DNA of 64,000 nucleotides from Parasponia andersonii. Taxonomy: Eukaryota; Streptophyta; Magnoliopsida; Rosales; Cannabaceae. The first letter of the stretch is position 1; every line of letters begins with the position of its first letter. The translations under genes were made by a program, and so were the position numbers. Under the pieces are notes generated by a model. It was given only the letters and a program-made list of their open reading frames with translations. It was not told the origin of the DNA and searched no databases. Below are positions 1 through 11,766 of this stretch, piece by piece. The stretch spans positions 865,956-929,955 of the forward strand of contig JXTB01000034.1 of NCBI GenBank assembly GCA_002914805.1. Reading direction: 5' to 3'.

Positions 1-162
1 TATAGCATTTACGTGTTTCCCTCTTCTTATAGGTTTCCTGTTTGACAAGGCAAACTGCACAGAGAAGGTCGCACAAAACCTGTGGAAGAGGTCGCGTATA
101 ACCATCACGGAGGTGGTCGCATATAACCCTTACGCGACCTTAGGATTTTAGACCGCACAACA
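1..162 (-). mobile_element. LTR end fragment, same family as element C
   Basis: The first 162 bases end in a 17-base string (146-162) identical to the end of the right LTR of the large Ty3/Gypsy element (50020-50036). They also share its spaced AGGTCGCAC / GCGACCT motifs. No polypurine tract follows position 162, unlike the inner edge of the left LTR of that element, so 162 should be the outer edge of a solo LTR or of a second element that continues to the left of the window. The internal sequence differs clearly from the two LTRs at 38964 and 49411, so this is a related subfamily rather than a recent copy. The strand is inferred from that comparison. Confidence 0.6.
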
Positions 163-735
163 AAAATATGAATTGGATTGGACGAATACCTGTGGAAAAC
201 ATGCTCTACAAGTGTATGTATTGAGATTTTATTGATATAGATTTTTATGTGCGATCTGTCTTTGTGTTGAATAAGTTTATTTTGATGAGTGTTACTCACG
301 TCATCAGGCTAGTTTGATACAGATAGCTAGCCCTTTACCAATGAAATAAAAGTCAAATTTGGAATTCGGAAGTACAGAAATATAAAGCAAATCAGAATAG
401 AATATGATAGAATAAATATGAGGGGATAATATTTATCCGCAAAATTGACAGAATTTAATTGCGAGGGGAGGGGAGGGGAGGGGAAGAGTAATATAAATCA
501 TCGTCGTATATTCTATTCTATTATTTTTATTTTAAAAGCAACCGTCTAAGAAGTCCAAGGTCTACTCTACAGACTCTACACCAAAGCCTTTTTCTTGAGC
601 TAAACAAAAGAAGCAGAAACTTACCTCCACTACTCTTCTTCCTCCATAGTTAACTCCCTAAAAACACGTCACTTAACCTTTCTCTCTATCTCTCTCCCTT
701 AGTATTGCTTTCACACACAACACAGACGCAAAGTA
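163..735 (+). promoter_or_regulatory. Promoter and 5' UTR of the 2OG oxygenase gene
   Basis: No coding signal is visible. A G-rich tract with four GGGG runs separated by single A bases occupies 465-483. A TATA-like ATATAAAT lies at 491-498, about 240 bases before the ATG at 736. The leader from about 560 to 735 is CT-rich, typical of plant 5' UTRs. The transcription start cannot be fixed from sequence alone. Confidence 0.5.
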
Positions 736-3700
736 ATGAGTTGCCATTTCTGGAGGTCTCTCTCTCTCCTCCTCTGTAACTATAATAATAAGACTTGCTC
801 TTCTTCTTTTTCTTCTTCTTCTTCTTCTTCTTATTCTTCTCCAACGTCACACCTCGCTCGCTCTCTCTCCCGCCTCGTTACGTGTCGCAGTATGTCTTGT
901 CAGTCTCAAGCCCCACTCCCTACTCTCAGAACTGTCACCCTTTCCTACTCCCACCTCCAGGTAATTCTCTTTTCTATGTCTATGTGTTTGGTTCCCCAGA
1001 AAAATAAATAATAAATAATAAAAATTAAAAAAAAAGAGGAAAAATAAATCTCTCTCTCTCTCTTTTTTTTTTTTTTTTTTGGTGGTTTAAACAGGACAAG
1101 AACACAGATTTGTCTTCGAAGATTGAGGAAGGGTTCGGGCCAAGCGGGCTAGGAATTCTATCTGTAACAGATGTATGCCTATGATTTTGGCTTAATATCG
1201 TATTTATATGTTATGCTTTTTTGTTTTTTATTTTTTATTTTTATGATGGTAACAACAATTCCCAAAGCTATGTTATGTAATTCCTATTGCATTGTGTATT
1301 GTGTTCTAAACGAATTTGTGTTCAAATCGTTTGTTCTTGGATAGAATTGATTCTTAAGCTGTTGTAAACAAGTTCGAATGCTTTTTTTATTTATTTATTT
1401 ATTTATCTATCTTTTGGGCTTCGGATGTACTGATATGCAAGATAATCCTTCCTATTAAACGAGCACACTACACAAAATCCAGTCATGCTTCTCTCATTCT
1501 TCTCCTTCCTTCCACCAAACAACTCTAAAAGCCGTTTTGATTCTTGCTTTATTTGTCGCTTATACACATTTGCTTCTTCTTTTCAAGTCTGGAATAACAA
1601 TGTCAGAAACGTAAATCCTTTCTTACTTTTTTTGCAATTGTGTGATTACTTGAGTTATCTTGTAGGTTCCAGGATATTCTTCATTGCGTCGAAATCTTCT
1701 ATGCCTTTCACCTCGGTATGATACTGAAATGAAATTTCATTTTATTTATATAAAATTGGGGAAGAGAACTGAATCTATTTTTTTTTGCTGTGGATCCTTT
1801 CATGTTCTATTATTAGATTAGCCAACCTGCCCGAAGAAGTGAAGAAGGAACTAGAAGATCCTCATAGTAGGTAATACAATTTTCATTGCTTTGAATTTCT
1901 ACCTAGTTTCCATATGAACCCATTTTGACAATCTGGTGCACAGTTTTGGTTGTTCTTTTGTTTTGATTTTTTTTTTTTTTTTTTGGTAGCTTTATACATA
2001 TCTTGGCACTAACTTTCACTTATGTTCTCTCTTTTACTTCAAATCATATATTCAACTCCAAGAAGGCTCAATAACCATCTATTATTCCTATTTATTGTAC
2101 TGATTCAGAATATCAGATATCCTGATTATGGGTTTTATTATAGACTAAATATATTTCCCAGTTCTTTGGCTATATTTATAAGTGCTGAAGAATTGGACTA
2201 TGTAACTTGCATTAAAAATTGAAATTGATGTTTATACATCATTTTGATTACAACGCAGACTTTCCAGGACTTGTTCTTTTTTTATTATTATTATTTTTTT
2301 ATTTTTTATTTTTTTACCTGCCATCCCTTTGTAGGTACAATTTTGGATGGAGTCATGGGAAAGAGAAGCTTGAATCTGGGAAGCTTGGTAAATTTGTCAT
2401 ATATTTCTTTTAAATTTCTTGTACAAGCACTTTGAGACAAACCCCTGTGGAAAGGCCTAAGGCTTTATAGATTTCTTCCCAGTTAGAGACAAAATTTTCA
2501 ACGTGATGGGTGATTTTAGTTTTAATATCAGATATGCTTAAAGGCTCTTTCTATGCAAATCCAATATTGGATAGACCTACAACAGATGCATCTCTAATCG
2601 AAAGGTAAAGACAATGGAAATTTTTTTTTGCAGTACTGTACTTTAGCTTTGGTGTATGTATAAGGCATTGCTATATACGTCCACAAATACCAAAGTGGTT
2701 TATTAACATATCTTAAGTGTTAAGCCCATTTTATATCAAGATATGATGTTGCAGGTATCCATCATACTGTGGATCAAATATATGGCCTCATAGTGCGTTG
2801 CCAGAACTCGAACGAGGTATGTTCCCATGCCAAAATGGAGGTTGACTTTTTTTATTCATCATGAGAATGCACGATCGTATACCTTCAGGATTCATCAGTG
2901 TAAACTTCTGCGTTAGTCTTTTCATCGACGGTCCTGTAACATTTAACAAGGAAAAAAAAAATAAAGGAACATGATTATGTAAAGGATGTAAATGACTGCA
3001 AGGCAGCTACAGAATACTTATACAAAGGGAGTCTTGCAAGCATTTTTTATTAATTATGATAAGATAGCCAATTATATTAAGTTAAAGTTATTAATTTATT
3101 ACCATGTCATTGCGGTAATTTGGGTTCCAGAATAAAATGTCCTTATGTTTTCATACTTAATGCTGGTCTGAGTGTTCATTTGTCCCTCCACTTTTATTGC
3201 TAACTATTTTACCATCAGTATAATGTCAAGTACGAATCGTTCTTGTCCCAAATACGTGTTCCGGGTGGTCTTACTTTGTTATTTCTCTTCTTGAGTATAT
3301 TGATAGGTTGGGAACTTATGATATTTGTTATGTATCTTACTTCTAAGGTGTTTAAACTCTTAAATTTTTCTTTTATGATTAAATTATACTAAATCTTGTG
3401 CAGCCTTTAAAGCTCTTGGCCAGTTGATGTATGATGTTGGACTCATGTTGGCACATCACTGTGACCGGTATGGTAAGTTCTCATATGATAAATATTCTTA
3501 TTTACCAAAGAATGTTAAAATTGTACTGTTTTGCTTGGCATTATGTTCGTTTTAGTTTGTTAAAACAGTTGAATCTGTCCATTAATGTATTTATCCTGAC
3601 AAACAAAAGTATCAAGTTTAATCAATATCTTAGGATTTGCCAGGGAAATCCAAAGCAGGAACTTCAATATCCGCAAAAGATTTTCGTTGCATTTTTAGGA

Positions 3701-6700
3701 AAAAAATATTTGTATCCGCACTTCCATCATAAAATGAGTACTGATTACTGTGTTGTTGTGTATGATGAAGATATAATGTTTCAAAGCTTGACGTAGAAGA
3801 TTTATATCTAAATCTCTATCTATATACATGTATCTTAAGAGCAAGTCAAAGTTCATATCTAAATCTCTATCTATTTACGTGTATCTTAAGAGCAAGTCAA
3901 AGATATTAGTCTTTTGTAAATTCAAACCCAACAAGTTGCCTGCTCTATCCTTTTTGTCATTTTATTCCTCTTACTTCTTTTGCTTAACTTACCATTTCAA
4001 TTTTTATGTGCTCTCCATCAGTATCTAAGGTGATGAAAATGGGTGAGGATGAAGGCCTTGAAAATATACTTCTTCGCTCGCGGTGTCCTAAGGGGCGTCT
4101 GCTTTATTATTTTCCTACAGAACAGAGGTGATTGTGTTGATTCCATACTTACTAAAAAATATTCCAGAGCTGATTATCTAACAGCTGAAAGTTCCGCCTT
4201 TTTCTACTTATAATACTTGGGCTCGTTACTGTTTGTTAGCGCTCTTTTGGAAGTGCTGAAATATGATATGACCAAGTTCTCTTGGTAAAAAAATTTGGAT
4301 TTTTCTGAGCCTTATTACTGTTTTGGTTGCATAGTTTTGTTATATGACATCTCAAGGAAGTAATAAATCTGATAAAGGCATGTCCTAAATGCATAACTAG
4401 AGGTTGTCATTGGCTGGAGATAGCATCTGTGATGCTGTATGAAGTTCTAAAATTGATGTCCAGAATAATTTTATGATGTTATACATTGTACGTGTTAGTG
4501 TGGAAGAGAGTGTTAATTTAATAACGTTGCTGATCTACTAATAAAGTTGTGGTCTAACAGCAGTTGAGCGGGTGTGGTTCTGTTCTTAGTAATAAATTTT
4601 GGAACGTAATTCGACACAGCAGATATATGTTTTGTTTACACTGAATGACCAGGCAACATTTTTAAGATTTCGATGCTCGTTGAAACTGTATTCAAGTACA
4701 TAATATATACTGGATAAGATTGTTGTTTAAAGACAATGGAAAGTTTAGAAGAATTCGTGTACTTGTATGTAGCTGAAAATTTAATTGTACGAGTTTTTAG
4801 TGTAAATGTTTCTGTTCTAATTTTCTCTGTCCTTTTAACTTTTTCAATAATTCTCCCTCCTATTTTGAGGTTTTTGCCAAGAAAGAGAGCAAATAGAGAG
4901 AAGAAAGAACTGTTAGCATTACAGTATGGGCTTAGGATAATTGTTTAACTAGTTGAATATGACTTGCAGTAGTGATAACATCTCCATGTCGTCATGGTGT
5001 GGGTGGCATACAGACCATGGTTCGCTGACAGGTATCACTTTTTCTCCTCATATTATCAGATCTTTCATCTTGAGTTCAGGAGCGTAGTTTATAACTTTAT
5101 GTTATTCATGCAAAGCACTATTCTTACTATCGTCGGTCATTATCATTACTCGGAAATTGAAGTTTGTATGTTATTATGCAGATTCGGTTATAGGTTTAGA
5201 AAATGCATAACTTTGAATATCTTGATTATCAGTATCGTAATGTCTAATTTGTTCTTCAATTCGTTATGTAGGTCTGACCTGTGGTATGTTTATGAGGGAT
5301 GCTGTAGAAATACCTTGCCCTGATAGTGCTGCTGGTCTTTATATTAGAACACGAACTGATCAAATTGTCAAAGTACACTATCTTAAACTTGAAATTCTGG
5401 CAATGAAAGGCTTGATCGATGATAACTTTATTACATAACTAATCATCCATGATACCTTTTTTTTTTTTCCTTTTTTCTTCGGCTACAAAGTTTTCAGGTT
5501 TCATGCCACAAAGTTGTGTCTGTACACCTGTGTGTCTGGTCAAATCACTAGTTTGGTTTCATTGAATATTATTGTAAGAAGTTAGGAAGAGGAAAATGAA
5601 TGATAAATCAAGCGTCATTAGTTGCATAGTAATCTTGTGTAATTGCGCCCTTCTTGATTTAATTAGAAAATAGTGTCACAAAGTTGCTACTTATAGAAAA
5701 GGTTTAAACTTTTTTAGTCTTCTCTCAAGTTGATTTTGGTTTCTTAATCACTTTTCATTCAGCCATCTCCTAATGAAAGCTTTCCTAATATTTTGCTTTG
5801 CATAAATTATAGTTAGAAGAATAATTGTTGTCTTTTTTCTTGTATCTTTTAGGTTGTCTATGGTGAAGATGAAATAGCATACCAAATTGGTGAAACCACT
5901 GAAATACTTTCGAGGGGTTATCTTTGTGCAACACCTCATTGCGTCCGGGTACTAACTCTTTGTCGAGTAATATGCATGTATTCGGATTACAGTACCGTAT
6001 CAATCTACCCATCATCACAAAAAAAAAAAAAAAAAAAAAAAAGACACATATCAATCTAAGCAAGATGCAGAGCTTTTCTCTTGCTTCGATCATACTATTT
6101 GCTATGCATCTTTTCTTTTTATAAAGAAGTGAACAAATTGGCCAAATCCCTATCAAAGTAGTTGTTGTTGTTATTGTTTTTTTAAAAAAAAAAAAAAATA
6201 CAATATTCGATATATTAAATAAAAGGCATTAGCAAAGCCTATCAAAGTCAAAGTCAGAGCGCATATTTATCTACTATCTAGAACCATTCTAATAAGGGCG
6301 CCTTTATGTTTAACTTTTCTTCCTTTTCGGGCGTCACTTACCTTTTCATCCAATAATGATGTCTAATTTCATTGTAGGCACCCAAAGGACAGGAGGCTTC
6401 TGGTCTTGAGCGGTCAACATTTGCATTATTTATGCAACCTGACTGGTTTGTGTTATTATTACCTGATTTATGCCACTGATGTGTATTGATATTTAGCATT
6501 AGTGGTTACTATTGTGATTAATTCACTTCTGATCAGCTATTCGATTTTGTGTGACTCTCATTGATTTTAACAGCTGGAAATCGTCAGTTAATTGCTAACA
6601 ATTATACGAGTTTCGGCTTCTGACTTTTGATGCTTTTTTTTTAATAATATAAACAACTTTTTTGTTTTTTTGTTTTTGGTTGCAGGGAAGAAAAACTTAA

Positions 6701-6914
6701 TTTTCCTGAGGAGGTACATATTCATAAAGAGGTATGTATAAAACAGTATAGTTTATGCTTGGGGATTCAATTATTAATGACTATTGCAATTTATAATAAC
6801 TTTTCTTATGTTTCTACTCTCTTCCTGCCCCAGTTGATTTCATCTAGTGGTGCTCTTACTTTCGGAGAATATACGGAGAAGCTTCTTGACAAATATTATC
6901 ACCTCAAAACTTAG
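736..6914 (+). CDS. 2-oxoglutarate/Fe(II)-dependent oxygenase (IPNS-like fold), 15 exons
   Basis: Exons: 736-960, 1095-1172, 1666-1715, 1817-1870, 2335-2387, 2532-2604, 2755-2816, 3404-3472, 4022-4127, 4970-5031, 5272-5372, 5853-5948, 6378-6445, 6686-6731, 6834-6914. All introns are GT-AG and the sum is 1224 bases, giving 407 residues with no internal stop. The Fe(II) ligands are visible as H270 and D272 in WHTDHGSLTG and H340 in ATPHCVR; R355 (ERSTF), 15 residues after H340, fits the 2-oxoglutarate-binding arginine. The N-terminus (residues 1-75) is Ser-rich with a seven-Ser run and many Arg, which could be an organelle transit peptide; M53 (ATG at 892) is an alternative start. Members of this superfamily hydroxylate or oxidise small molecules using oxygen and 2-oxoglutarate. 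The substrate cannot be inferred here. The catalytic triad appears intact. Confidence 0.9.
813..840 (+). repeat. (TTC)n-type microsatellite inside the coding exon
   Basis: A run of TTC/TCT triplets in exon 1 of the oxygenase gene encodes the poly-Ser tract near residue 30. Because the unit is a triplet, length changes would alter the Ser number without breaking the frame. Confidence 0.7.
3804..3902 (+). repeat. 48-bp tandem duplication in intron 8 of the oxygenase gene
   Basis: 3804-3851 and 3855-3902 are two copies of the same 48-base unit with two mismatches, 51 bases apart start to start. They lie wholly inside the intron between exons 8 and 9 and do not touch the splice sites. Confidence 0.85.
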
Positions 6915-9116
6915 GACCCCGTTGTTTTTTTTTTTTTTTTTTTCCCTCTCTCTCTACTTCTACCTATACCTACGAATAAGTTTGTTTATAGATTACGTGC
7001 TTAATAATTAATATATCTACTATCTAGACAGATCATCTTCTAATCTCAATAGGTGAGAACTTTTTTCGTAATTCATACATAAGTCGCGGCTCAATCTTTC
7101 CCTTATTTTCATGTTGTTCCCGCGTGTATAAATCAAGAGCATTGCAAAGTCACTACTTGGTGTTAATTTAACACGACAAGGGAAATGTTATTTACTATTA
7201 CTTGTGATTTAATTAGGAGTTGATAATACCAGTGCCACCGAATTATACTCATTCGCCCATAGTAGTCCATGAATTTTTAACTTATATAATAATGTTCTAG
7301 AATTACGTAATTTTTAAAACAATAATCTGTTTAGAATTTAACATTTTGTGAAAAAAAAAAATAATAATCATTATTCTAATATTTGCAAAAGTCATTGGTA
7401 ATTAATTTTAGAATTTTTTGGACAGTTATTTAGTCTAAAGAGCTAATGGTTACCGGAATTCAGCGACCTTTAGAGCCAATGACCCGAAAAATAAATAAAT
7501 AAAAAAGACAGTTGGACGAAGAAGGGAGGAGAAAGCGCACAGTCCAATCTCGCTCTGATACGCCATTGATGATTTGGTGGGCGTTCCCGTTAGCCGACTT
7601 TTGCATTAACGTTTGTTTAATTTTGCTATAGAGTCAGATAGTGACAAGAGCAAGACGATACCAAACAAGTCGGCCAGAACTTTCCGTCTATATCTCGTTA
7701 CGAGATTACCAAAAGCATCAATTCAATTCCACATTTTGATATATTCTCCCGAGAAGAATGAGGAAGGAGATTGGGGAGTTTCTGCTTTGCCCGCCAGCCT
7801 GCCTAGAAGGGCAACGGATAAAGAAAAACGTGGGTAGATAAGAAATAAAGATGCCACGTGGAAAGACGTGGAAGGGGGGGACTTGCGGTGGGCTGCACTC
7901 GCCTACGTTGTCCCCCACATGGATTCTTTAGCTCTCAACAGTCTTTATTATATGCTGTATTAGGCCCCACCTTTGACTCCTTTTTCTACTGCTACTTTGA
8001 CTTTGTCATGTATTACGTTTGTCTCCAACCTTCCTCTTCGTAAAAAAAACACACACGCTAACAAAAACCCAACAATGCCAATCATTTATCTCCATCTTTT
8101 AAACTAATTTTCTGATTTCATAAATAAAATAGAAATAATAGGCACAATACAACAACTGGAAAATTAAATTTTGGTTTACAAAGTTTAACCGGAAAAATTT
8201 TAACTTATATGGAATTTGCAATGCAAAATACAAGATTTTTTTAAAAATAAAAATATTAATTAAAGAAATAAAAAAGGTTCCTAGGTTTGGCCTACACGTT
8301 TCTTTTCTAATTCAATTACTAAATATCACTCCTCACTACAAAATATGATAATGTGTATCAATAACTAATGCAATTGTAACACGTTTAAGGTACAACTCAA
8401 TTTCCTCTCTTCAACTTTTGTTTGATTCTTAGATTATATTTATTTTTATGTCGACTCAACTCAATTAACAATATTATTACATTCGTGTGGTGCTTTAAAA
8501 CTAATCTATTACAGTGCATTATAGTCCTATTTTTAGAAATTCGAAGCCGCATAATTCTTCCAACTGGTCAGCAGCACTTTTTTCTTTCTTTTTTTTTTTT
8601 GGTCGGTTTCACCTTTTGGCTTTTTCCTTTTCCAACTAAACCAATACTGTTAATTCTGCGCTAGTGACGCATTTTTCTTAATTGGAAGCAATAAATTAAT
8701 AAATCAATCCAATTAACCAATCTTTATCCACTTGAATTTATTGTTATTTATTTAGAAAAAAATTTAAATTCTTCTCCCCTGGTCCGCTGAAAGTGAGAAA
8801 ATTCTATGAGGTAGGTTTAGTAATAATTACTATTACTATTATTATTATTATTATTATTTTTTTCTGGAAATCAATAATAACAATAATAAGGTCGTTATTT
8901 GCGTGCAAAAGTAGATATCTAAAGAGAAACGACACCAAAACCAAAAGTGGGCCCCATGTTTTTGAGCTGAGAACCGAGGAGGGGAGGAGGAGGTTATCAT
9001 TTGCCTACATAAACAAGATGCCCTCTCAAACCAAAACTAGCTCTGGTGTGTTTCAAAGCTCATATTAATCCCATACCAATCACCAACCAAATATTCTAAG
9101 TCTTAACCATAAAAAT
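6915..9116. other. Intergenic region between oxygenase and DVL genes
   Basis: This is AT-rich with short A and T runs and an ATT microsatellite near 8835-8860. The stretch 7490-8040 is less AT-rich and holds several ACGTG cores, listed separately. No ORF here has homology that I recognise. A weak TATA-like CTACATAAAC at about 9004-9013 may serve the DVL gene. Confidence 0.5.
7827..7870 (+). promoter_or_regulatory. G-box / ABRE-like cluster
   Basis: Three ACGTG cores occur within about 45 bases: AACGTGGG near 7829, the palindromic CCACGTGG at 7854-7861, and GACGTGG near 7865. CACGTG G-boxes are bound by plant bZIP and bHLH factors, and paired ACGTG sites are typical of ABA-responsive elements. 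The cluster lies about 1.25 kb upstream of the DVL gene. A regulatory role is inference. Confidence 0.4.
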
Positions 9117-9290
9117 ATGAAGATTTCGTACTACTTGAGTTCGAGTTCGGGTCAGAGGAGAGCTAGCCAGAAAAGGGGACTGAGAAAGCGGTGTATGCTA
9201 ATGGTGAAGCAGCAGAAGACCCGGTTCTACATCCTTGGACGCTGCGTTTCGATGCTCCTTTGCTGGCACGATCACTCCATATCAGATTAG
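9117..9290 (+). CDS. DVL: DVL/ROTUNDIFOLIA-like small signalling peptide, 57 aa
   Basis: A single short ORF from ATG 9117 to TAG 9288-9290. The C-terminal half carries the DVL/RTFL signature: a basic stretch, then the pieces TRFYILGRCVSMLLCWHDHS (residues 35-54), with the characteristic Cys-Val-x-Met-Leu-Leu-Cys-Trp-His-Asp-His-Ser pattern. The N-terminal part is Ser-rich then Arg/Lys-rich (SGQRRASQKR), as is usual for this family of 40-140 residue peptides. DVL/RTFL peptides are plant-specific, often plasma-membrane associated, and when overexpressed alter polar cell proliferation and organ shape. The gene appears intronless and complete. It is short enough to be missed by automatic gene calling with a 60-codon cutoff. 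Overlapping longer ORFs in other frames are shadows. Confidence 0.92.
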   Translation: MKISYYLSSSSGQRRASQKRGLRKRCMLMVKQQKTRFYILGRCVSMLLCWHDHSISD

Positions 9291-9373
9291 CCTCCTTTTT
9301 TTTTTTTTAATTATTATTACCGCTACACCCAAAGTTTTACTATGCTTTGGCCTCCTTTTGCGGTTTCACTTTG

Positions 9374-9420
9374 AAAAAAAAAAAAAAAAAAAAAAAAAAA
9401 AGGAGAGAGAGAGAGAGAGA
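9374..9420 (+). repeat. Poly-A followed by (GA)n microsatellite
   Basis: A run of about 28 A bases is followed directly by about nine GA dinucleotides. It lies just downstream of the DVL stop codon, probably in or near its 3' UTR. Confidence 0.85.
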
Positions 9421-10589
9421 TTAGGTTAAAGCCAACAAAGGGATTTGTTCGATTTTCACCCAAAAGAATTAAGAGAAAAGCAGAGTATGAGTATGTATAT
9501 ATATATGTATGTGACATCTTTTTTGATCTAGTTTATAACATGGGTTTATTTTGGTGTTTGGGAACTGAGAAAATTTAATCCCTTTGAATGAAATTGCAGT
9601 ATGCAATCTGATCAATCCATGAACACATTTTTTTTCCCTGATCAATTAAAGAAGAAAAAATGAAATTCAGAAGCTTTACTTGGGCTTTTTTTAATTTGGG
9701 TTCCTTAATTATATGTTTCGTTCTAATGCTTTTTTTTTTTTTACTTTTAATCAGGAAAAAAGAGAATAAGGAAGAAACAAAGGGAAAATATAAAGAATAT
9801 CTCTTGTGTTGATTAAGAGTATTAGTCTCATTTCACAATTTAATTTGACTATATCAGATGCGATGAGTGAATTTGATTCATTTGATTTGGCTGGGATACA
9901 TTTTAAATTTTTTAACAGGTTCGAAACTGATGTTTTTTTAAAATACGGACGAAGTCCTTCGGTTTTTTTTTTTTTTTTTTTTTTTTTGGTGGACTAAGGA
10001 TAAGATGATGCGGCTCCAAAAAGTAGATGCAAAATCTGTTTTGGTTTTTGCAACTCTCCACTTATTTATGCTTATTGACTTACTGTTGCTTGTTTAGATT
10101 GGGATTGAGGAAAGAATGAGCCACTAGTATAAAATATAGGTGGTGAGGTAGATTACCTCGAATTTGTTTACACAAGACAACGACAACCACGTGCTCCAAC
10201 GTTCGTGTACAAACAGTATATGACAACAATGGTAGCTTGCGGGAAAGTGTTGAAAAACCCAGGCACAGTATCCTTGTAAATCCAAAGTGAATTAACTGCA
10301 TATAAAAACACAAATATTTCATGTACCTCAAAGACCTATAAATACACACTCGTTATTTTCACTAATCTAAAAACTGAATGAACTCATAATTATGTCTTTC
10401 GTTTTAATTATTCCGAAAACTCCAAAAGTGCCCTTTCTTCAAGGTTTCATTGTTGCTCTCTCAAGTATTCTCTCGGGTTCATAATGTGTCTCATATATGA
10501 TTTTCTATAAGATGTATCTTCAAGATATTAAAAACTAAATCTAAATTATATTTGGTCTGTGAATAAAATAGATATGATATTCTATTATT
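9421..10589. other. Intergenic, nothing recognised
   Basis: AT-rich sequence with a 25-base T run near 9962-9986. No coding or element signal that I can support. Confidence 0.5.
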
Positions 10590-11650
10590 TGGACGATTTA
10601 GTGTTGCGAATTTTATAATTGCTAAGTGCACGTATCGAACAAGTTATACAGTAATAAGTTAAGTATCGTCTCTATAGGAATTGCTTACCAAGTTATTTGT
10701 AAACTCTAAATGTTAAACTAGATAGTTTTAAGGGATAAGAAACAGAGATTTGCAAGTAAATGGTAAAAACTAAAGAATGCTGATGAAAATGTAAATACCA
10801 AACAAAAGATAACACGAAGTATCAATTAAATGTCAACCAGTGGTGGGTTTAAATTGGGATTATTGAACCCTCCTCAGTTGCAAATCTGGGTTCAATTGCT
10901 ATATCAACGCTTATAGCAAAATCACTCCAGTAAACCGAAAATTCAATCAGCACATAATAATCTTCCGAATTTATTATGTTTTAAGTTTTTCAAACCAAAT
11001 TTAACATATTCTTATGCTAACCCAGCTTTCAAAACACCATTTATAGCATCAATTTTCATTGGGTTATACATTACAATAATATATTCCTATACTATTACTA
11101 ATTCAAAGATTTATTAAGGAGATGATTGAAACATACATCATTCAAGCTAGATCCAATTAAAATTAACCTTTCTAGCTTTAATCCTAATTTATTTATCCTA
11201 AATATTGGTGGCCAAGTAATAATAGTAAGCTTACTTGAATGAACTAGAGAAAATTTCCAAAAATATCAAAACAATATTTAATCAATCATTATAACCTTAG
11301 ATTCATCATAATCCTAGCTAAAAAAAACTTAACTCATGTTCTAGGGCTCAAAAATCATCAGCCCAAAGTATTCCATAGATTACAAAAAATCCAAAAAAAG
11401 AAAAGAAATTAAATACAAAGAAGATTTAAAAAGGTAAGGAAAAGTCTAGTTGGATAATGGTAATTGGAGCTCCCTACTACTAGTACTCCCTCTCCTTTAC
11501 CCTTTCTTCTCTGTATTATCCTCCTCTCTTTCTTTCCTTTTCCGTATTTTGCTCCCCGCTCAGCCGCCACCACCTTCTTCCTACAGTACACTTTCCTTTT
11601 ATATTAGAGTAGGTAAGGTACCCTAACACACGTGTCAGCCAAATATGGAG
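10590..11650 (-). mobile_element. Solo LTR-like remnant, non-autonomous LTR element, antisense
   Basis: The block beginning at GTTGCGAATT (about 10605), with CTAAGTGCACGTATCGAACAA nearby and repeated wording on cut-off sentences of stops and CATCATTCAAGCTA (about 11135), resembles the antisense end of plant LARD or TR-GAG type LTRs. On the - strand a TATA-like TAATATAAAAGG lies near 11600, which would fit an LTR promoter. No coding domains and no second LTR copy are visible. Borders are approximate, and identification rests on remembered family character only. Confidence 0.35.
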
Positions 11651-11680
11651 TAAAGACCACTTTTGCTTCATTTTCTCTCA

Positions 11681-11766
11681 GCTAGTATTTAATATTAGCT
11701 ATTAGCACCAGCTGTACGTAAAAGCTAGTATTTAATATTAGCTGTTAGCATCAGCTGTACGTAAAA
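11681..11766 (+). repeat. 43-bp tandem duplication
   Basis: 11681-11723 and 11724-11766 are head-to-tail copies of one 43-base unit differing at two positions. Each unit contains a near-palindrome (GCTAGTATTTAATATTAGC). Confidence 0.9.

Noticed and set aside
3431..3796. 121-codon + strand ORF
   Set aside because: It is read-through from exon 8 of the oxygenase gene into its intron, past a good GT donor at 3473.
5924..6156. ORFs on both strands around 6020-6045
   Set aside because: They depend on a poly-A run inside intron 12 of the oxygenase gene.
9235..9517. ORFs on both strands overlapping the DVL gene end
   Set aside because: They run through poly-A/GA low-complexity sequence and are out of frame with the conserved peptide.
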